Below, in pieces: positions 60,132 to 64,000 of a DNA stretch of 64,000 bases. How positions within the stretch are numbered: position 1 is the stretch's first letter; each line of letters starts with the position of its first letter. The notes beneath the pieces are model-generated. The model saw only the letters and a list, made by a program, of their open reading frames with translations. It was not told the DNA's origin and searched no databases. Source of the DNA: Chryseobacterium indologenes (GTDB taxonomy: Bacteria > Bacteroidota > Bacteroidia > Flavobacteriales > Weeksellaceae). The position numbers were made by a program, and so were the translations under genes. Where the stretch lies: the NCBI GenBank assembly GCA_016025055.1, contig CP065590.1, positions 2,046,001 through 2,110,000 on the forward strand, in the 5' to 3' direction.

Positions 60132-61160
60132 ATGACAACAATGAAAAACGGACTTGGTTTTTTAGCGATACTTTTACTTGTAATATCATGTCATACTGAT
60201 TACTATGAACCTGTTTCTTACAATAATCCTGAAGTATCACTTAAGATTCCTTTTGGTTTTCCTGAATTAAACAGTTCAGTGAATGCTAATAAGCCTACCA
60301 TGTACGGAGTGGAACTGGGAGAAAAACTATTTCATGACAAAAGGCTGAGTGCAGACAATACCATTTCCTGTTCCAGTTGCCACATGCAGGCCAATGCCTT
60401 TGCAGATCACAATGCACAGGCCGTCGGTATTCAGAACAGACTAGGGCTCAGAAATGCTCCTGCAGTTCAGAATATGATGTTTATGAAGTTTTATAATTGG
60501 GACGGTAATATACTGCAATTGGAGAAACAACCTCTGATTCCGATCATCACCCATGAAGAAATGGGTTCTTCTATTCTGGAAGTCATAGGGAAAATAAAAG
60601 AGGATCTGATGTACAAAGATTTATTTACAAAGACATTCGGGGATGGCGATATAACGCCTGAAAGAATTTATAAAAGTATTGCCCAATATGAGTACACCTT
60701 GATTTCTGCCAACAGTAAATACGATAAGGTTAAAAGGAATGAAGGTGAAAAATTTACAGCAGAAGAAGCACAGGGCTACCAGACGTTTCAACAAAAATGT
60801 GCAAGCTGTCACAGTACAGAATTATTTACTGATCAGAGTTTCAGAAACATCGGTTTTCCTGTGAATCCTGATACCAATGAAGCAGGCAGGGCAAGAGTTA
60901 CAGGTATTGCAGCGGATTATATGAGTTTCAGAGTACCTTCTTTACGGAATATAGAATATACGGCTCCGTATGGAAGCTTTGGACAGTTTCCCACATTAAT
61001 GGCCGTTCTCGATTATTTTGATAAAGGGGTTTTAAATACAGAAAATCTTGATCCTGTTTTTAAACAAAATGGAAATAGAATTCCATTAACTGAACAGGAG
61101 AAGAACAATCTTATTTTGTTTATGAAAACATTGAGCGACCGGGAATTTATACAGAAATAA
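60132..61160 (+). CDS. mbnH: MbnH-like diheme cytochrome c peroxidase family protein
   Basis: A 342-residue diheme protein of the MauG/CCP family. A lipobox (LLVISCHT) gives an exported lipoprotein. Two haem sites are seen: CSSCH (Cys80-His84) and CASCH (Cys223-His227). It has the CCP landmarks GEKLFHDKRLSADNTISC, NAPAVQNMMF and RVPSLRNIEYTAPYG. Next to mbnP it is most likely MbnH, which makes kynurenine on MbnP; an ordinary peroxidase is the alternative. It ends the operon, and the terminator is at 61236. A second start at 60141 is possible. Confidence 0.88.
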   Translation: MTTMKNGLGFLAILLLVISCHTDYYEPVSYNNPEVSLKIPFGFPELNSSVNANKPTMYGVELGEKLFHDKRLSADNTISCSSCHMQANAFADHNAQAVGIQNRLGLRNAPAVQNMMFMKFYNWDGNILQLEKQPLIPIITHEEMGSSILEVIGKIKEDLMYKDLFTKTFGDGDITPERIYKSIAQYEYTLISANSKYDKVKRNEGEKFTAEEAQGYQTFQQKCASCHSTELFTDQSFRNIGFPVNPDTNEAGRARVTGIAADYMSFRVPSLRNIEYTAPYGSFGQFPTLMAVLDYFDKGVLNTENLDPVFKQNGNRIPLTEQEKNNLILFMKTLSDREFIQK

Positions 61161-61235
61161 CAGCGCCTGGCCCATCATTGACAGATTCCGGAAAACGATA
61201 CAACCAGATCAAAAATTAATGTACAGACCATTCAG

Positions 61236-61267
61236 AAATCCCGCTACAATGTAGTGGGATTTTCTTT
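61236..61267 (+). terminator. Rho-independent terminator after mbnH
   Basis: AAATCCCGCTAC / GTAGTGGGATTT, twelve pairs with one G-T, loop AAT, followed by T-rich sequence. Confidence 0.9.
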
Positions 61268-61304
61268 TGTTTATACATTGATAATCATTTTGTTCTGTAT
61301 AACA

Positions 61305-61334
61305 TTGTATCTGGTTAATAATTTTCTATCTTTG
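61305..61334 (+). promoter_or_regulatory. Promoter of the cobalamin-riboswitch operon
   Basis: TTG (61305-61307), 19 bp, TATCTTTG (61327-61334): a full match to the Bacteroidota consensus, placed just before the riboswitch. Confidence 0.85.
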
Positions 61335-61340
61335 CCGGAA

Positions 61341-61495
61341 TTTGGTGAGCCTTAATAAGCTCTTAAAAGGGAATCCGGTGAAAATCCGGAACAGACCCGC
61401 TGCTGTAAGCTCCGCATCAAAGTTTTTGAAGAATATATCCACTGTTTTTTAATGGGAAGGATTTCAAAAATGGAGTAAGTCAGAAGACCTGCCAG
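61341..61495 (+). ncRNA. Cobalamin riboswitch
   Basis: The AdoCbl/B12 riboswitch core is clear: AAAGGGAATCCGGTGAAAATC, then GACCCGCTGCTGTAA, and AGTCAGAAGACCTGCC at the end (B12 box). It lies upstream of a BtuB-like receptor, its usual target, and would lower expression when B12 is plentiful. Between it and the ATG (61496-61619) there is a GGAATAA/TTATTCC inverted repeat that may take part in switching. Confidence 0.96.
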
Positions 61496-61619
61496 AATAA
61501 TAAACGTTTGACGCTTTCGTGGAATAAAGCCTAGGACAACAATGATACTGTACAGTGATCGCTGTGCTTTGTCGTTGCTTTCTTACATCCATTAGCGTCA
61601 TCATTATTCCAATGAGCTA

Positions 61620-63673
61620 ATGGTAGCAAAACTGAATACATCTCAACTTCATAAAGTTGTTTTCACCGTATGTGTGTTAACTTCACAATTCCTGTTTTCC
61701 CAAACCGGCAAAAAAGACAGCATTAAAGGAAAAACCATTAAGGCGGTCAATATTTACAAAAAAACTACAAAGAGATTCTTCCGGCACAAACCTTACAGGG
61801 AGAAGAACTGGAAAGACTTAACAGTCATTCTGTAGCTGATGCTTTACGGTATTTCTCAGGTGTCCAGATCAAAGATTATGGAGGAATGGGTGGTTTGAAA
61901 ACCATTAATATCCGAAGTATGGGAAGCCAGCACGTCGGTGTTTTTTATGATGGGATTCAGTTGGGGAATGCCCAGAATGGGTTGGTGGATCTTGGAAGGT
62001 ATTCTCTGGATGATCTGGAAGAAATTTCTTTATATAACGGGCAGAAAAGTGAAATCTTCCAGCCTGCAAAAGATTTCGGCTCATCGGGATCTATTTATTT
62101 GCAACCGAAGACTCCCGTATTTACGGGAAACAGGAAGACCAACCTCGTGATAAGGGCCAAAAGTGCTTCTATAGATTTATTTAATCCTTCCTTTCGTTTA
62201 GAGCAAAAGATTTCACGAAGAATTTCTGCCAGTTTTAGTGGTGAATTCATGCAGAGTGACGGTATTTACAAATATCATTATGGCCGGAAATATCCCAATG
62301 GACAGGTTGCTAATGATACTATTGCCAAAAGACAGGATTCTGATATCAAAGCCAAACGTTTTGAAACTTCTGTCAACGGAACTTTAAATAACGGAAGCTG
62401 GAATGTACGTGGTTACGGATATATTTCAAATCGCGGAATGCCCGCTTCTATTGTTAATAACAGGTTTGGAGCCAGAGGAGCCAGAATATCTGACGAAAAT
62501 TATTTTGTACAGGCTCATGTAAGAAAAAAGGTATTTCCAAAGTTTGAAACACAGTTAAAAGCAAAATTTGCTTATGATTATACCCGCTTTCTGGATACCA
62601 TAAAATCAGAATACCTTAAACCTTCGGATAATGTTTATATCCAGAGAGAAGTCTATGTTTCTTCCTCAAACCTTTACTCTATCAACTCCAATTGGGATGT
62701 CAGCCTGAGTGGCGATTTCCAGTATAACAATCTGGATGCTGAAGGTCTGAATGACTTTTCTTTCCCTACCCGCTACACCTCATTGGTTGCGTTAGCCACT
62801 ACATTTCAGTGGAACAGGTTTAAATTTATGGGAAGCCTGTTAGGTACATTTACTTTTGAAGAAGTAAAACGAAATAAAAGACCTGATGACAGAAGTGAAT
62901 GGACACCTGCTGTTTTTATGAGCTACCAGCCGGCCGCTGTTCCGGAGCTTACCCTCAGAGCATTTTATAAAAGGATTTTCAGACTTCCCACATTTAATGA
63001 TTTGTATTATACCAGTATCGGAAATACTTACCTTAAGCCGGAATTTACCAACCAGTATGATATTGGGTTTACGTACCAGAAAAAATATGATCATTCTTTC
63101 TTCAAAGCTTTCTATGCGAAAGTAGACGGATATTACAACAAAGTAGAAGATAAAATTATCGCAGCCCCCAATGGAAGTATGTTCCGTTGGTTGATGATGA
63201 ACCTGGGACTCGTGGAGATTGTTGGTGCCGATGTCAACGTACAGGCAGAAATGATTCTGGGGAAGGTGAAGCTTAAACCATTGCTTGCCTACACCTATCA
63301 GAGGGCAAAGGATATTACCAATCCCGGAGATCAGTTTACCCCTGGAGATAGTTTCTATGGCGATCAGATTCCTTATACGCCATGGCACAGCGGATCTTTT
63401 ACCATGATGGCAGATTATAAAAGCTGGAGTTTTAATTATAGTACAATCTATGTAGGTAAGAGATATGATGTGAATCAGGACAATATCCCTTACAATTATG
63501 TTCAGCCTTGGTATACCCATGATTTATCGGTTCAGAAAAAATTTAATTGGGCAGATCACCAGTTTAAAGTAAGCTTTGAGATGAATAATATATTCAACCA
63601 GTATTATGATGTAGTGATCAATTATCCGATGCCGGGAAGAAATTTTAAACTCATTCTAAATTTCACATTATGA
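61620..63673 (+). CDS. BtuB-like TonB-dependent receptor, one frameshift
   Basis: After adding one base in the A run 61758-61764 this is a 684-residue receptor: signal peptide (ending FLFSQ), TonB-box region, plug (LNSHSVADALRYFSGVQI, INIRSMGSQHVGVFYDGIQL, NGQKSEIFQPAKDFGSSGSI) and barrel ending PGRNFKLILNFTL. As given, the frame stops at 61835 and resumes at 61886. The cobalamin riboswitch upstream and the BtuG-like gene downstream (ATGA overlap of stop and start) indicate uptake of cobalamin or related corrinoids. Confidence 0.9.
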
Positions 63674-64000
63674 AAAAACTAAATTCTCTTCTTCTTTTTC
63701 TTGTATTTATAATGCTTGTCTCGTGCCGTACCGATGAAATAGTGATTCCTATGGAAGTTGTAGACGGGCTTGCTCCTCCTGAAAATACAGCGATCAAAGG
63801 GTTTTATGTTTTGAATGAGGGCAATATGGGAAGCAATAAATGTACCCTGGATTTTTTTGACTATACTAAAGGAACTTACTTTCGGAATATCTATGCGGAA
63901 ATCAATCCGAATGTCGTAAAGGAATTAGGAGACGTAGGGAATGATATTAAAATTTATGGCAGTAAACTATACGTGGTAGTGAATGTTTCCAACAAAATTG
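63670..64000 (+). CDS. BtuG-like surface beta-propeller lipoprotein, N-terminal part
   Basis: The first 110 residues only; the gene runs off the right edge. A lipobox (FIMLVSCRTDE) is followed by FYVLNEGNMGSNKCTLDFFDY and NPNVVKELGDVGNDIKIYGSKLY, the start of a YncE/DUF5074-like propeller. This resembles BtuG, the surface cobalamin-binding lid of BtuB in Bacteroides. Its start codon overlaps the receptor stop (ATGA), so the pair is translationally coupled. Confidence 0.78.
   Translation, partial: MKKLNSLLLFLVFIMLVSCRTDEIVIPMEVVDGLAPPENTAIKGFYVLNEGNMGSNKCTLDFFDYTKGTYFRNIYAEINPNVVKELGDVGNDIKIYGSKLYVVVNVSNKI

Noticed and set aside
1..64000. CRISPR arrays, tRNA or rRNA genes, prophage, replication origin
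   Set aside because: I saw no regularly spaced repeats, no cloverleaf-like sequences in the intergenic regions, and no phage or dnaA-box clusters. A covariance scan would be needed to rule out a missed tRNA.

Overview
The window is about 64 kb of AT-rich DNA that reads as a Weeksellaceae flavobacterium, most likely Chryseobacterium or a close relative. The evidence is the two SusC/SusD pairs, promoters of the Bacteroidota TTG...TAnnTTTG type, few Shine-Dalgarno sequences, a bacillithiol gene (bshC), a GYDIA-type GHMP kinase, a PF14121-type porin, and RND efflux pumps fused to a TolC domain. No database search was run; family names rest on motifs and on similarity I recognise.

Layout. 1-3.6 kb: nusA (3' end) and infB. 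4.4-9.0 kb: a first SusC/SusD pair. 9.1-18.3 kb: housekeeping genes (porin, bshC, a LysM plus PBP1-fold lipid/wall protein, fabD, GHMP kinase, pckA). 18.5-19.9 kb, minus strand: aroQ and a membrane AraC-type regulator. 20.4-24.7 kb: three secreted paralogue-like proteins with two small HTH proteins between them. 25.0-29.6 kb: a SAM-I riboswitch with terminator, leading a second SusC/SusD pair. 30.0-41.5 kb, minus strand: a class I lanthipeptide cluster. It holds a TonB receptor, two near-identical precursor peptides, two LanC proteins (one lacking zinc ligands), a luciferase-like oxidoreductase, LanB and a C39-peptidase ABC exporter. 42.2-52.7 kb: a metal efflux island (DUF6660-like protein, CzcA-TolC fusion, adaptor, bestrophin, CDF, Fur-family regulator, Zn/Cd/Pb P-type ATPase), with an identical palindrome-promoter arrangement in front of the RND pump and the ATPase. 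53.1-61.2 kb: a copper-handling region (two Cys-containing small paralogues, YHS lipoprotein, SCO, secreted SOD, YtkA/FixH-like lipoprotein, OprC-type TonB receptor, MbnP, MbnH). 61.3-64.0 kb: a cobalamin riboswitch, a BtuB-like receptor and the start of a BtuG-like surface propeller.

Sequence quality. Thirteen apparent frameshifts lie in eight genes. Every one can be repaired by adding or removing one A or T in a homopolymer, and the repaired frames run on without other stops. The best single explanation is uncorrected homopolymer error in the assembly, so these genes are annotated as whole genes with a note. Real decay of the lanthipeptide cluster is the alternative.

The most interesting parts are the SAM-sensing riboswitch in front of an outer-membrane nutrient importer, the copper system that combines an OprC-like CxxxM/HxM receptor with an MbnP/MbnH pair, and the lanthipeptide cluster with its paired complete and degenerate cyclases.
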